Below, piece after piece: positions 1 through 9,073 of a stretch of DNA of 11,498 bases. A program made the translations under genes and the position numbers. Position 1 is the stretch's first letter; every line of letters starts with the position of its first letter. Origin of the DNA: Betaproteobacteria bacterium (GTDB lineage: Bacteria; Pseudomonadota; Gammaproteobacteria; Burkholderiales; SG8-41); assembly GCA_020028375.1 (NCBI GenBank), contig JAHZNX010000047.1:1-11498 (forward strand), read 5' to 3'. The notes below the pieces were generated by a model. The model made no database searches. It was not told the DNA's origin and worked only from the letters and a program-made list of their open reading frames with translations.

Positions 1-56
1 TCCCGGTCATGCTCGAGGACGAGGCGCGCAAGCTTCCTCCCGAAGAAGAAGTGTGA
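1..56 (+). CDS. Trm112-family (YcaR-like) protein, 3' end only
   Basis: Only the last 17 codons and the stop are in the window; the visible peptide is PVMLEDEARKLPPEEEV. Small Trm112/UPF0434 proteins typically end with an I-P-V-M-L-x-x-E-A-R-type segment, and in many Gram-negative bacteria such a gene (ycaR in E. coli) lies directly upstream of kdsB, as here. The stop codon TGA at 54-56 overlaps the GTG start of kdsB, which implies translational coupling. Family members are zinc-ribbon-like proteins; the best studied Trm112 proteins activate methyltransferases, but the role of the bacterial homolog is less clear. Identification rests on a short tail plus gene order. Confidence 0.7.
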   Translation, partial: PVMLEDEARKLPPEEEV

Positions 57-808
57 AGTTCAGCGTCATTATTCCCGCCCGCTACGCCTCCACGCGATTT
101 CCGGGCAAGCCGCTCGCGGACGTTGCCGGCAAGCCGATGGTCGTGCGCGTCGCGGAACGCGCCCGCAGAAGCGGCGCGGCGGAAATAATCGTCGCCACCG
201 ACCATCCCCGCATTGCCGCAGCGGCCGCGCGCCATGGCTTCGCGGCGGTCATGACCTCGAAGGGCCACGCTTCCGGCACCGACCGCATCGCCGAAGTCGC
301 CGCCATGCGCCGCTACCGCGGGACGCACATCGTCGTCAACGTGCAGGGCGACGAGCCGTTGATCGAGCCGTCTTTGATCCGGCGCGTCGCGTCCGGCCTC
401 GCGCGCCATCGCGCCGCGGCGGTGGCAACGGCCTGCCACCCGATACGGGACGCGCGCGAACTCGCCAATCCCAACGTCGTGAAGGTGGTGCTGGACCGCG
501 ACGGCTACGCGCTTTACTTCAGCCGGGCGCCAATCCCGTGGGCACGCGACGGGTTTGCGCGCGGCGTCTCCCGCATACCGCAGGGGCTGCCGGTTTACCG
601 CCATCTCGGCATCTACGCGTACCGCGCGGCGTTCCTGCGCGCGTTCACGCGCTTGAAGCCCGTGGCGATCGAGCGCTTCGAGGCGCTCGAGCAGCTGCGC
701 GCGCTCGCGTACGGCCACCGCATACACTGCGAGATCACGCGCGCGGCGCCGCACCCGGGAGTGGACACGCCCGCCGATCTGAGGCGCGTATTACGCCGCT
801 TCCGGTGA
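53..808 (+). CDS. kdsB: 3-deoxy-manno-octulosonate cytidylyltransferase (CMP-KDO synthetase)
   Basis: This 251-residue protein is close to the usual KdsB length of about 250. KdsB is a cytoplasmic enzyme that activates KDO with CTP to CMP-KDO and PPi, the step before KDO transfer onto lipid A, so it marks a Gram-negative envelope. Visible landmarks are the N-terminal nucleotide-binding segment IPARYASTRFPGKPL (residues 7-21), HASGTDR near residue 72, VQGDEPLI near residue 97, YFSRAPIPW near residue 155 and the C-terminal ALEQLRALAYG stretch. The start is a GTG overlapping the upstream stop (GTGA), and the purine-rich run before it may serve as the ribosome site. The enzyme releases PPi, which fits a downstream neighbourhood rich in PPi-using enzymes, though the link is only inferred. 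Confidence 0.95.
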   Translation: MKFSVIIPARYASTRFPGKPLADVAGKPMVVRVAERARRSGAAEIIVATDHPRIAAAAARHGFAAVMTSKGHASGTDRIAEVAAMRRYRGTHIVVNVQGDEPLIEPSLIRRVASGLARHRAAAVATACHPIRDARELANPNVVKVVLDRDGYALYFSRAPIPWARDGFARGVSRIPQGLPVYRHLGIYAYRAAFLRAFTRLKPVAIERFEALEQLRALAYGHRIHCEITRAAPHPGVDTPADLRRVLRRFR

Positions 809-821
809 GCGCCCGCCCGCG

Positions 822-851
822 TTGTGGCGTGGCCGGAATCGGTGATACATT
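822..851 (+). promoter_or_regulatory. possible sigma70 promoter for adk
   Basis: A TTGTGG hexamer at 822-827 (TTGACA-like, first three bases matching) is followed after 18 bp by TACATT at 846-851, preceded by TGA in the extended -10 position. Transcription would start near 858, about 20 nt before the adk ATG. The match is moderate, and adk may also be read from upstream of kdsB. Confidence 0.3.
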
Positions 852-877
852 GCCCGGTCGCTGCCCGTGAGAAGGCC

Positions 878-1540
878 ATGAGAATAATACTTCTGGGCAT
901 GCCCGGTGCCGGCAAGGGCACGCAGGCCCGCTTCCTCATCGAGAGATACGGAATCCCTCAAATTTCGACCGGCGACATGCTGCGCGCCGAGATCAAGGCC
1001 GGCACGGCCCTCGGGGGCGAAGCCCGGAACTACATGGACCGCGGCGAGCTGGTGCCCGATCATCTGGTGATCGAGCTGGTCAAGCAGCGCGTGAAGCAGC
1101 CCGACTGCGCGCGGGGTTTCATCGTCGACGGCTTCCCGCGCACGGTCGCCCAGGCCGAAGCGCTGCGCGATGCCGGTATCGACATCGACTGCGTGGTGGA
1201 GATCGAGGTCGACGACGACGAGATCCTGCGGCGGATGACCGGAAGGCGCGTGCACCCGGCTTCCGGCCGCACTTACCATACCGAGTTCAATCCGCCGCGG
1301 GTGCCGGGCAAGGATGACGTCACCGGCGAGCCCCTGATCCAGCGCCCGGACGACAACGAGGAGACGGTCAGGCGCCGCATTGCGACCTACCATTCGCTCA
1401 CCAAACCCCTCGTCGCCTACTACATGAAGCAGCGCGAGCGCGGAGAGCCGCGCGCTCCGCTCTACGTCAATATCTATGGCAAGGGGTCGATCGCGCACAT
1501 CCGCGACAAGCTCTTTGCCGCGCTCTCCGCCAGGAGCTAG
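878..1540 (+). CDS. adk: adenylate kinase (first of two tandem paralogs)
   Basis: This 220-residue protein catalyses ATP + AMP to 2 ADP in the cytoplasm. The P-loop GMPGAGKGTQ is at residues 7-16, the AMP-site segment STGDMLR near residue 31, and GFPRT near residue 86. The LID domain (MTGRRVHPASGRTYH onward) is of the Gram-negative type without zinc cysteines. Arginines equivalent to the catalytic set (in GDMLR, GFPRT, TGRR, IQRPDD and TVRRR) are all present, and the length matches long-type bacterial Adk. The ATG at 878 is preferred over the GTG at 824 because the protein must begin with the MRIILLGMPG strand, and a purine-rich GAGAAGG lies just upstream. It is followed 35 nt later by a second adenylate kinase. 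This copy, with the canonical GKGTQ, is the likelier housekeeping enzyme. Confidence 0.95.
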   Translation: MRIILLGMPGAGKGTQARFLIERYGIPQISTGDMLRAEIKAGTALGGEARNYMDRGELVPDHLVIELVKQRVKQPDCARGFIVDGFPRTVAQAEALRDAGIDIDCVVEIEVDDDEILRRMTGRRVHPASGRTYHTEFNPPRVPGKDDVTGEPLIQRPDDNEETVRRRIATYHSLTKPLVAYYMKQRERGEPRAPLYVNIYGKGSIAHIRDKLFAALSARS

Positions 1541-1575
1541 CGGGCCGGAGACGTGCAGCCGGTTGTCGACGAACG

Positions 1576-2232
1576 ATGAGGATCGTGATCGTGGGAATGC
1601 CGGGCGCCGGCAAGGGAACGCACGCGGCCGCCCTCAGGGCAAGACTCAAGATCCCCCAGATCTCGACGGGCGACATGCTGCGCGCCGCGGTCGCCGCCGG
1701 CACCGCCCGTGGCCGCGAAGCCGCGGGCTACATGAAGCGCGGAGAGCTCGTCCCCGACCGACAGGTTGTCGAGCTGGTCCGGGAGCGCGTGATGGAGGCT
1801 GATTGTGCCGGCGGCTTCATCCTCGACGGCTTTCCGAGAACGCTCGAGCAGGCACTGGCGCTGCGTGGAGCGGGGGTCGGAATCGACATCGTCCTCGAGC
1901 TTCACGTGCCGGACGAGGAAGTGATCGAGCGCATGACGGGACGCCGCACCCACCTGCCCTCCGGACGCGTCTATCACGTCACCCGGAATCCGCCCAAAGT
2001 CCCGGGCGCGGACGACATCACCGGGGAGCCGCTCAGCGTGCGCGCCGATGACGCCGAGGACACGGTGCGCAATCGGATCGCCAGCTATCACGCGCAGACC
2101 GGGCCTCTCCTTGACTATTACCGGCGACAGGCGGCGGGCGAGCCTGGCGCGCCGCGTTATGTCCGCGTCGACGGCAGCGGCAGCGTCGCCGCTTCCCGCG
2201 CCAGGGTATTCGCCGCGCTGGGAATCGCATGA
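1576..2232 (+). CDS. second adenylate kinase paralog
   Basis: This 218-residue protein aligns end to end with the preceding adenylate kinase, with well over half of the residues identical by eye. It therefore looks like a diverged tandem duplicate. It keeps the P-loop GMPGAGKGT (7-15), ISTGDMLR, GFPRT, the zinc-free LID (MTGRRTHLPSGRVYH) and the arginines expected for catalysis, so it should be active as an AMP kinase or a close variant. Differences include His instead of Gln at residue 16, directly after GKGT, and scattered changes in the LID and C-terminal helix. No good ribosome-binding site precedes the ATG. It ends 47 nt before the chosen pfp start. It could be specialised for another nucleotide or condition, or tuned to work with the PPi enzymes downstream. 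Its activity as an NMP kinase is well supported; its distinct role is unknown. Confidence 0.9.
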   Translation: MRIVIVGMPGAGKGTHAAALRARLKIPQISTGDMLRAAVAAGTARGREAAGYMKRGELVPDRQVVELVRERVMEADCAGGFILDGFPRTLEQALALRGAGVGIDIVLELHVPDEEVIERMTGRRTHLPSGRVYHVTRNPPKVPGADDITGEPLSVRADDAEDTVRNRIASYHAQTGPLLDYYRRQAAGEPGAPRYVRVDGSGSVAASRARVFAALGIA

Positions 2233-2241
2233 TGGAGCGGA

Positions 2242-2250
2242 TGGTAGAAT
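2242..2250 (+). promoter_or_regulatory. possible extended -10 promoter for pfp-hppA
   Basis: TGGTAGAAT fits the extended -10 pattern TGnTATAAT, with TAGAAT at 2245-2250 differing in one base. No convincing -35 is seen. Transcription would start near 2257, inside the gap between the second adk and pfp. This supports the later pfp start at 2280 and allows pfp-hppA expression independent of adk. Confidence 0.35.
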
Positions 2251-2279
2251 CGCGCTTCGAATTTGCAGGTTCTTTACGC

Positions 2280-3542
2280 ATGGCCAGGAAGAACGCCTTC
2301 TACGCCCAGTCCGGGGGCGTGACCGCAACGATCAACACCACTGCCTGCGCCGTTATCGAGACGGCGCGCAAGCACCGGAACCGGATCGGCAAGGTGTACG
2401 CCGGCAAGGACGGCATCATCGGCGCGCTGACCGAGGATCTCATCGACACGTCCCGGGAGCCCGCGACGGCGATCCGCGCATTGCGCCATACCCCGGGCGG
2501 CGCCTTCGGCTCCTGCCGCTACAAGTTGAAGGGCCTGGACGAAGGCCGCGCCCAGTACGAGCGGCTGATCGAGGTGTTCAAGGCGCACGACATCGGCTAT
2601 TTCTTCTACAACGGCGGCAACGATTCCGCGGACACCTCGCACAAGGTGTCTCAGTTCGCCCAGGCGCTGGGCTATCCCCTCGTGTGCGTGGGCATCCCCA
2701 AGACCGTGGACAACGATCTCGCGTTGACCGACTGCTGCCCGGGCTTCGGCTCGGTCGCCAAGTACGTCGCGACCAGCATCCGCGAGGCGGGCTACGACGT
2801 CGCCTCCATGGCGCGCACCTCGACCCGGGTCTTCATCCTCGAGGTGATGGGCCGGCACGCCGGCTGGATCACCGCGGCGTGCGGGCTCGCCCAGGACGGG
2901 CCCGGGGAGGCGCCCCATATCCTGCTGTTTCCCGAGATCCTGTTCGACGAGGAGAGCTTCCTCGCCCGGGTGTCCGAGACGATCGCAAAGTTCGGCTACT
3001 GCGCGGTCGCGGTGTCCGAAGGCCTGCGCCGGCTGGACGGCAAGTTCCTCTCGGAGTCGGGCCTGCGCGACGCGTTCGGACATGCGCAGCTGGGCGGAGT
3101 CGCGCCGCTGATCGCGCAGCTCGTCCAGGACCGGCTCAAGCAGAAGTACCACTGGGCGGTGGCCGACTACCTGCAGCGCTCCGCGCGCCACATCGCATCA
3201 AAGACGGACGCGCTGCAGTCCTACGCGGTGGGCAAGGCCGCGGTCGAGCTCGCCGTGAAGGGCGTGAGCGGCGTGATGCCGATCATCGTCCGCAAGTCGA
3301 GCAAGCCCTACCGCTGGGCCATCGGCGTCGCGAACCTGAAGGACATCGCCAACAAGGAGAAGATGATGCCGCGCGACTTCGTCACCGAGGATGGCTTTCA
3401 CATCACGGCGAAGTGCCGGCAGTACCTCGAGCCGCTGGTGCAGGGCGAGGACTATCCCCCCTACCGCAACGGGCTGCCCGCATACGTGAAGCTCAAGAAC
3501 GCGCCGGTGCGCAAGAAACTGAGCACTACCTTCAAGATCTGA
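2280..3542 (+). CDS. pfp: pyrophosphate-dependent 6-phosphofructokinase
   Basis: This 420-residue cytoplasmic enzyme interconverts fructose 6-phosphate + PPi and fructose 1,6-bisphosphate + Pi. Two family hallmarks point to PPi rather than ATP as donor. GGNDS at residues 112-116 has Asp where ATP enzymes have Gly (GGDGS). PKTVDND at 140-146 has Lys where ATP enzymes have Gly (PGTIDND). The catalytic Asp and the substrate motif MGRHAGW (190-196) are intact. The start at 2280 gives the expected MARKNAFYAQSGG N terminus and has a modest CAGGT ribosome site; an alternative ATG at 2229 overlapping the previous stop would add 17 atypical residues. It lies 23 nt before hppA, so the two are probably cotranscribed. 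The reaction is reversible, so it can serve glycolysis, gluconeogenesis or the regenerative phase of C1/CO2 cycles, depending on the host. Confidence 0.93.
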   Translation: MARKNAFYAQSGGVTATINTTACAVIETARKHRNRIGKVYAGKDGIIGALTEDLIDTSREPATAIRALRHTPGGAFGSCRYKLKGLDEGRAQYERLIEVFKAHDIGYFFYNGGNDSADTSHKVSQFAQALGYPLVCVGIPKTVDNDLALTDCCPGFGSVAKYVATSIREAGYDVASMARTSTRVFILEVMGRHAGWITAACGLAQDGPGEAPHILLFPEILFDEESFLARVSETIAKFGYCAVAVSEGLRRLDGKFLSESGLRDAFGHAQLGGVAPLIAQLVQDRLKQKYHWAVADYLQRSARHIASKTDALQSYAVGKAAVELAVKGVSGVMPIIVRKSSKPYRWAIGVANLKDIANKEKMMPRDFVTEDGFHITAKCRQYLEPLVQGEDYPPYRNGLPAYVKLKNAPVRKKLSTTFKI

Positions 3543-3565
3543 AGAAGTCTGACCGGGGAGTCGTC

Positions 3566-5635
<2,070 letters not shown>

Positions 5636-5659
5636 GCACCCACCGGTTTGTTCACCGAC

Positions 5660-5690
5660 GGGGACGCAATTGCGTCCCCACTCTTTATTT
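5660..5690 (+). terminator. palindromic hairpin terminator after hppA
   Basis: GGGGACGCAATTGCGTCCCC at 5660-5679 is a perfect 20-bp palindrome: an 8-bp GC-rich stem closed by AATT. It is followed by ACTCTTTATTT. This is a good intrinsic terminator 24 bases after the hppA stop and separates the PPi block from the transporter operon. A perfect palindrome with GGGGAC ends could also be a dispersed REP-like element. Confidence 0.7.
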
Positions 5691-5716
5691 ACAACCCGGA
5701 TGGATGTCCGTAGACT
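5688..5716 (+). promoter_or_regulatory. sigma70-like promoter of the ABC transporter operon
   Basis: TTTACA at 5688-5693 (five of six bases of TTGACA) and TAGACT at 5711-5716 (four of six bases of TATAAT) are separated by exactly 17 bp. Transcription would start near 5723, about 47 nt upstream of the binding-protein gene, directly after the terminator of the previous operon. GGGAGA at 5758-5763 is a good ribosome site for the ATG at 5770. Confidence 0.5.
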
Positions 5717-5769
5717 GGATTCGCCCTTGGTGCCCAGCTTTCTACGTTGTCCTTCACGGGAGATAAGAC

Positions 5770-6750
5770 ATGAAATCCTCGATCGAGACTTCCATACTGT
5801 CAGTCCTATGCGTCGCGTCACTGGGCCTGAGTTCCGCAGCGTCATCCCAGACTACCGTGAACTACGGCGTGCAGCCGGCAACCATGCCCATCTATATTGC
5901 GCGCGAGCTCGGGCTGCTCGACCCGATCGAAAAGAAGCACAACATCAAAGTCGTGTTCCGGAATTTCACCTACGGTGCGCCGGAAAATCAGGCAATGGCC
6001 GCCGGCGAACTGCAGATGGCCTCCGCCGGGATGGGGCCGGCGATAATCGCCGCGGCACGGCTGCCGTCGACGCTGGTCGCGATCACCATTCTCGAGCAAA
6101 CGGCGATCATCGTGCCCAAGGATTCGCCTCTCAAGAACGTGGCCGGACTCAAGGGCAAGAAGATCGCCTTCCCGGGCGAGGGCTCGCAGCAGTACCCACT
6201 GCTGCTCAAGGCGCTTGCCGACGCGGGACTCAAGCAGACCGACGTGACGCTCTTCAAGACCGACGGCGCGCAGATCCCCACGCTCCTGCAAAACAAGGCG
6301 GTAGACGCCGGGATCACGTGGGACCCGCACGTTTCCAACGCACTCGCGGCCGGGCATTCAAAGGTGCTGATCAAGGCCGAGAAGATCATGCCGATCATGC
6401 AAGGTCATTACGTCGGAAACGGCGAATACGTGCACAACGACTTCCTGGCAAAACGCCCCGACATTGTGCAGGATCTGGTCACGGCAAACGTCAAGGCAAT
6501 CGCGTTCATTTTGAAGGATCCGAAAGGCGCGGCGAAAATGTGGACCAAGCAGATCGGCTTCCCGTTGGACGTCATCAATTATTCTCTCTCGGAACGCATC
6601 TCGGTCTACAGCCTCAACGTAGTGCCGGAAAAGACCACGATCGATGCGTACTCGAAGTTCCTGAAAGAAGCCGGGATACTCAAGGCCGACGACAATCCGA
6701 AGTTCGACGCGAGATTTGCCCAGAAGGCGCTCGCCGAGGTGAATAAATAG
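5770..6750 (+). CDS. ABC transporter periplasmic substrate-binding protein, NitT/TauT (SsuA/NMT1-like) type
   Basis: This 326-residue protein starts with a probable Sec signal peptide. The hydrophobic stretch is ILSVLCVASLGL and the Ala/Ser-rich cleavage region lies around residues 22-27, giving a mature protein beginning near QTTVNYG. The mature fold matches the NMT1/SsuA family of type 2 binding proteins: VNYGVQPATMPIYIARELGLL at the start, GELQMASAGMGPAIIAAA forming one side of the pocket, and LKGKKIAFPGEGSQQ and AVDAGITWDPH in the second lobe. Known members bind nitrate, taurine, alkyl or aryl sulfonates, thiamine precursors or riboflavin. No catabolic enzyme is adjacent, so the ligand cannot be assigned. 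It is the first gene of the operon, with the permease and ATPase downstream. The start is supported by a good GGGAGA ribosome site. Confidence 0.88.
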   Translation: MKSSIETSILSVLCVASLGLSSAASSQTTVNYGVQPATMPIYIARELGLLDPIEKKHNIKVVFRNFTYGAPENQAMAAGELQMASAGMGPAIIAAARLPSTLVAITILEQTAIIVPKDSPLKNVAGLKGKKIAFPGEGSQQYPLLLKALADAGLKQTDVTLFKTDGAQIPTLLQNKAVDAGITWDPHVSNALAAGHSKVLIKAEKIMPIMQGHYVGNGEYVHNDFLAKRPDIVQDLVTANVKAIAFILKDPKGAAKMWTKQIGFPLDVINYSLSERISVYSLNVVPEKTTIDAYSKFLKEAGILKADDNPKFDARFAQKALAEVNK

Positions 6751-6759
6751 CTGCTGCTG

Positions 6760-6795
6760 ACCGGGCTTCCCACACCGGGGGCCCGGTTTTCTTCT
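6760..6795 (+). terminator. hairpin with T-tract between binding-protein and permease genes (attenuator)
   Basis: ACCGGGC at 6760-6766 pairs with GCCCGGT at 6781-6787 across a 14-nt loop, followed by TTTCTTC. It begins 9 nt after the binding-protein stop. A leaky terminator here would give more binding protein than membrane components, a common arrangement in ABC import operons. Confidence 0.6.
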
Positions 6796-6799
6796 GCGC

Positions 6800-7570
6800 G
6801 TGAAATCCAATACGGGGACAGCGCTCGGGCGAGTGCTGCCGCTGGTGTGGGCTGCGGTGGCGATTCTGATCGCATGGCAGCTGGTCATTACCCTGTTCCG
6901 GCCGCACGTCTCGCTCTTGCCGCCGCCACAACTCGCCGCGCGCGAGTTCTGGACGCTGTTCGCAAGCGGTGAACTTTTTGTCCATGCTGGTACCTCCCTC
7001 GCCAGAGTATTGTCGGCGTGGTGCATCACCGGGGCGGTCGCGATCCCGCTCGGGCTCGCGATGGGCTGGTCACGCCGGTTTGAGAAGATCGTCGATCCTT
7101 TCGTGGAACTATTCCGGCCGATTTCGCCGCTCGCGTGGATTCCGCTGGCAATCCTCTGGTTCGGCATCGGCGAAGCGGGCAAAGTGTTTGTGGTGTGCGT
7201 AGCGACCTTATTCCCGACGCTGCTTTCGACCATCGCGGGAGTAAAGCGCATCGATCCCGTGCTGATCCACGCGGGGCAGGTACTGGGATGCACCGATCGC
7301 GGCTCCTTGTTCCTGAAAGTCATCTTTCCGGCCGCGCTGCCCAGCATCGTGGTGGGACTACGGATTTCGTTCGGCACCGGCTGGGCCGCAATTATCGCGG
7401 CGGAGCTCGTTGCGGCCCGCTCGGGTCTGGGTTATCTCATCGCGAACGGCATGGAAATCCTGCGAGCCGACAAGGTGCTCGTCGGCATGGCGATGATCGG
7501 CGTCCTCGGCGTTTGCTTCGACGCGTTCTTCCGCTACCTGAGCCGCCGCTTCGCCTGGGGCACGACATGA
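6800..7570 (+). CDS. ABC transporter permease, NitT/TauT (SsuC/TauC-like) type
   Basis: This 256-residue integral membrane protein forms the channel (presumably a dimer) of the importer encoded by this operon. The first membrane span covers about residues 13-33, and several more hydrophobic segments follow (ITGAVAIPLGLAMGW, SPLAWIPLAILWFG, VFVVCVATLFPTLL and others). The ATPase-contacting EAA loop is visible at residues 157-181 as HAGQVLGC...FPAALP, with the conserved Ala, Gly and terminal LP. The GTG at 6800 is the only early start that keeps the first span; no strong ribosome site precedes it, and it lies directly after the hairpin. The stop overlaps the ATPase start (ATGA), which indicates coupling. 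Confidence 0.9.
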   Translation: MKSNTGTALGRVLPLVWAAVAILIAWQLVITLFRPHVSLLPPPQLAAREFWTLFASGELFVHAGTSLARVLSAWCITGAVAIPLGLAMGWSRRFEKIVDPFVELFRPISPLAWIPLAILWFGIGEAGKVFVVCVATLFPTLLSTIAGVKRIDPVLIHAGQVLGCTDRGSLFLKVIFPAALPSIVVGLRISFGTGWAAIIAAELVAARSGLGYLIANGMEILRADKVLVGMAMIGVLGVCFDAFFRYLSRRFAWGTT

Positions 7571-8385
7571 ACGCGTCGAAAAGCAAGCCGATCAGCATCC
7601 GGGGCATCGCCAAGACCTACCAGACCCAGTCGGGCGAGTCGGTCGAGGCGCTGAAACCGACCGCCCTCGAAATCGGCGCCGGCGAATTCGTGGTGATCGT
7701 CGGACCTTCCGGCTGCGGCAAGAGCACACTGCTAAACATGCTCGCGGGATTCGGCGAGCCATCGGCGGGCGAGGCACGCGTCAGTGACGTGCGCGTCACC
7801 GGCCCGGATATTGACCGCGGCATGGTATTCCAGAGTTACGCTCTGTTCCCATGGCGCGACGTGATCGGCAACGTTGAGTTCGGCCTCGAGCAAAAAGGCA
7901 TTCCCAAATGCGAGCGGCGCGAGATCGCGCTCAAGTACCTTCACATGGTTGGGCTGCAGGATTTTGCCAATAAGGAGGTCGACGAGCTCTCCGGCGGCAT
8001 GAAGCAGCGCGTGGCGATCGCCCGCGCATTTGCCACCGAGCCTTCGATCATCTTCATGGACGAGCCGTTCGGCGCGCTCGATGCGCTGACCCGCCGCTTC
8101 CTGCAGCGCGAGCTGCTCCACATCTGGCAGCAGCACAGGAAAACCATCGTGTTCGTGACGCACTCGGTGCCGGAGGCGATCTATCTCGGCGACCGCATCG
8201 TGGTGTTGACCGCGCGCCCCGGGCAGATCAAGACGATCATCAATGTGGATCTGCCCCACCCGCGCGACGCCACCTCAGACACCTTCCGCGATATCGAGCG
8301 CGCAATCTACGCGCAGCTCGATGCGGAGCTGGTGAAAAGCTTCGCGCTGGAAGGGCGCGAAACTGCCGTGGCCGCCGCCGATTGA
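7567..8385 (+). CDS. ABC transporter ATP-binding protein, NitT/TauT (SsuB/TauB-like) type
   Basis: This 272-residue cytoplasmic ATPase powers the importer. All ABC motifs are intact: Walker A GPSGCGKST at residues 46-54, the Q-loop at Gln89 (VFQSYALFPW), signature LSGGMKQR at 141-148, Walker B IIFMDEP at 161-167, the D-loop ALD, and the switch His199 in FVTHS. The VFQ...LFPW, FGALDALTR and HSVPEAIYL sequences are typical of the nitrate/sulfonate/taurine importer group. Translation starts at the ATG that overlaps the permease stop by four bases; an upstream extension of this frame would run over the permease gene and is not real. The protein ends about 50 bases before the TATAAT box of the next gene. 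Confidence 0.95.
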   Translation: MNASKSKPISIRGIAKTYQTQSGESVEALKPTALEIGAGEFVVIVGPSGCGKSTLLNMLAGFGEPSAGEARVSDVRVTGPDIDRGMVFQSYALFPWRDVIGNVEFGLEQKGIPKCERREIALKYLHMVGLQDFANKEVDELSGGMKQRVAIARAFATEPSIIFMDEPFGALDALTRRFLQRELLHIWQQHRKTIVFVTHSVPEAIYLGDRIVVLTARPGQIKTIINVDLPHPRDATSDTFRDIERAIYAQLDAELVKSFALEGRETAVAAAD

Positions 8386-8411
8386 GCGGAATAACACGGG
8401 CCCAGCACCGG

Positions 8412-8442
8412 TTCCGGACGCCTCCAGTGGTTTCGCTATAAT
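8412..8442 (+). promoter_or_regulatory. sigma70-like promoter with consensus TATAAT upstream of the carbonic-anhydrase-like gene
   Basis: A perfect TATAAT lies at 8437-8442. The best -35 candidate, TTCCGG at 8412-8417, is weak with a 19-bp spacer. The core is flanked by an 8-bp inverted repeat, AGCACCGG at 8404-8411 and CCGGTGCT at 8449-8456, which could be an operator or chance in GC-rich DNA. Transcription would start near 8449, leaving about 75 nt before the chosen ATG. Confidence 0.5.
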
Positions 8443-8523
8443 GGGCGCCCGGTGCTCTACGCGACGCAATGGTGTGACCGCAGGCCCGGCCGTGGCTTTC
8501 GCAACCGCATCCAGAGCTCGTGC

Positions 8524-9048
8524 ATGAAATACTCGTTCGAGGAACGCAAGGTCATCTGCAAGGGCGATTACTGGATCGCGCCGGATGCGGTCGTGATCGG
8601 CTCGGTGGTGCTGGAGCCGAACGCCAGCGTCTGGTTCGGCTGCATCGTGCGCGGGGACAACGACACCATCACCATCGGCGAGAACTCGCAGCTCCAGGAT
8701 GGGTGCGTGCTGCACGCGGACCCGGGTGTTCCCATCACCATCGGGAAGAACGTGAGCGTCGGCCACATGGCGATGCTGCACGGATGTACCATCGGCGACG
8801 GCTCCCTGATCGGCATCAAGGCGGTGATCCTGAATGGCGCCCGGATCGGCCGCAACTGCCTGATCGGCGCGAACGCTCTTGTCGCCGAGGGCAAGGAGAT
8901 CCCCGACGGCTCGCTCGTCATCGGCTCGCCGGGAAAGGTGGTGCGCAGCCTCTCGGAAGAGGAAATCCGTAGAATAAACTCCGCATCCGACCACTACGTG
9001 CAGAAATTCAGGCGCTACCGGGAGACGTTCCGGACGGACGGCAACTGA
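8524..9048 (+). CDS. gamma-carbonic anhydrase family protein (YrdA/PaaY-like left-handed beta helix)
   Basis: This 174-residue protein matches the usual length of the short gamma-CA-like proteins, which are trimers of left-handed beta helices built from hexapeptide repeats (IGSVVL, ITIGEN, ITIGKN, CTIGDG, ARIGRN and others). The three metal-binding histidines of the family are present: His64 in VLHAD, and His81 and His86 in GHMAMLHGC. The motif VRGDND carries the Arg and Asp that hold the trimer together. Family members bind Zn or Fe; some have carbonic anhydrase activity and others have none detected. The ATG at 8524 gives the typical MKYSFEERK-like start but lacks a clear ribosome site. A GTG at 8452, almost at the predicted transcription start, would add 24 atypical residues. 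The small gene at 9074 follows after 25 nt and is probably cotranscribed. Confidence 0.88.
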   Translation: MKYSFEERKVICKGDYWIAPDAVVIGSVVLEPNASVWFGCIVRGDNDTITIGENSQLQDGCVLHADPGVPITIGKNVSVGHMAMLHGCTIGDGSLIGIKAVILNGARIGRNCLIGANALVAEGKEIPDGSLVIGSPGKVVRSLSEEEIRRINSASDHYVQKFRRYRETFRTDGN

Positions 9049-9073
9049 GTGACGGCCGACGATTGACGGGCGT

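Noticed and set aside
791..2328. Two similar-looking minus-strand open frames opposite the two adk genes
   Set aside because: Their similarity follows from the sense-strand genes being paralogs; there are no ribosome sites or protein motifs of their own.
2048..3565. In-frame open extension of about 500 codons upstream of the H+-PPase start
   Set aside because: It overlaps the second adk and pfp in another frame, has the Arg/Gly-rich composition of a GC-rich shadow frame, and H+-PPases begin at the MSYGLLF-like start at 3566.
5670..6746. Overlapping 358-codon frame across the binding-protein gene
   Set aside because: It is Arg/Gln/Gly-rich with no family signal, whereas the 5770 frame has a signal peptide, ribosome site and clear family motifs.
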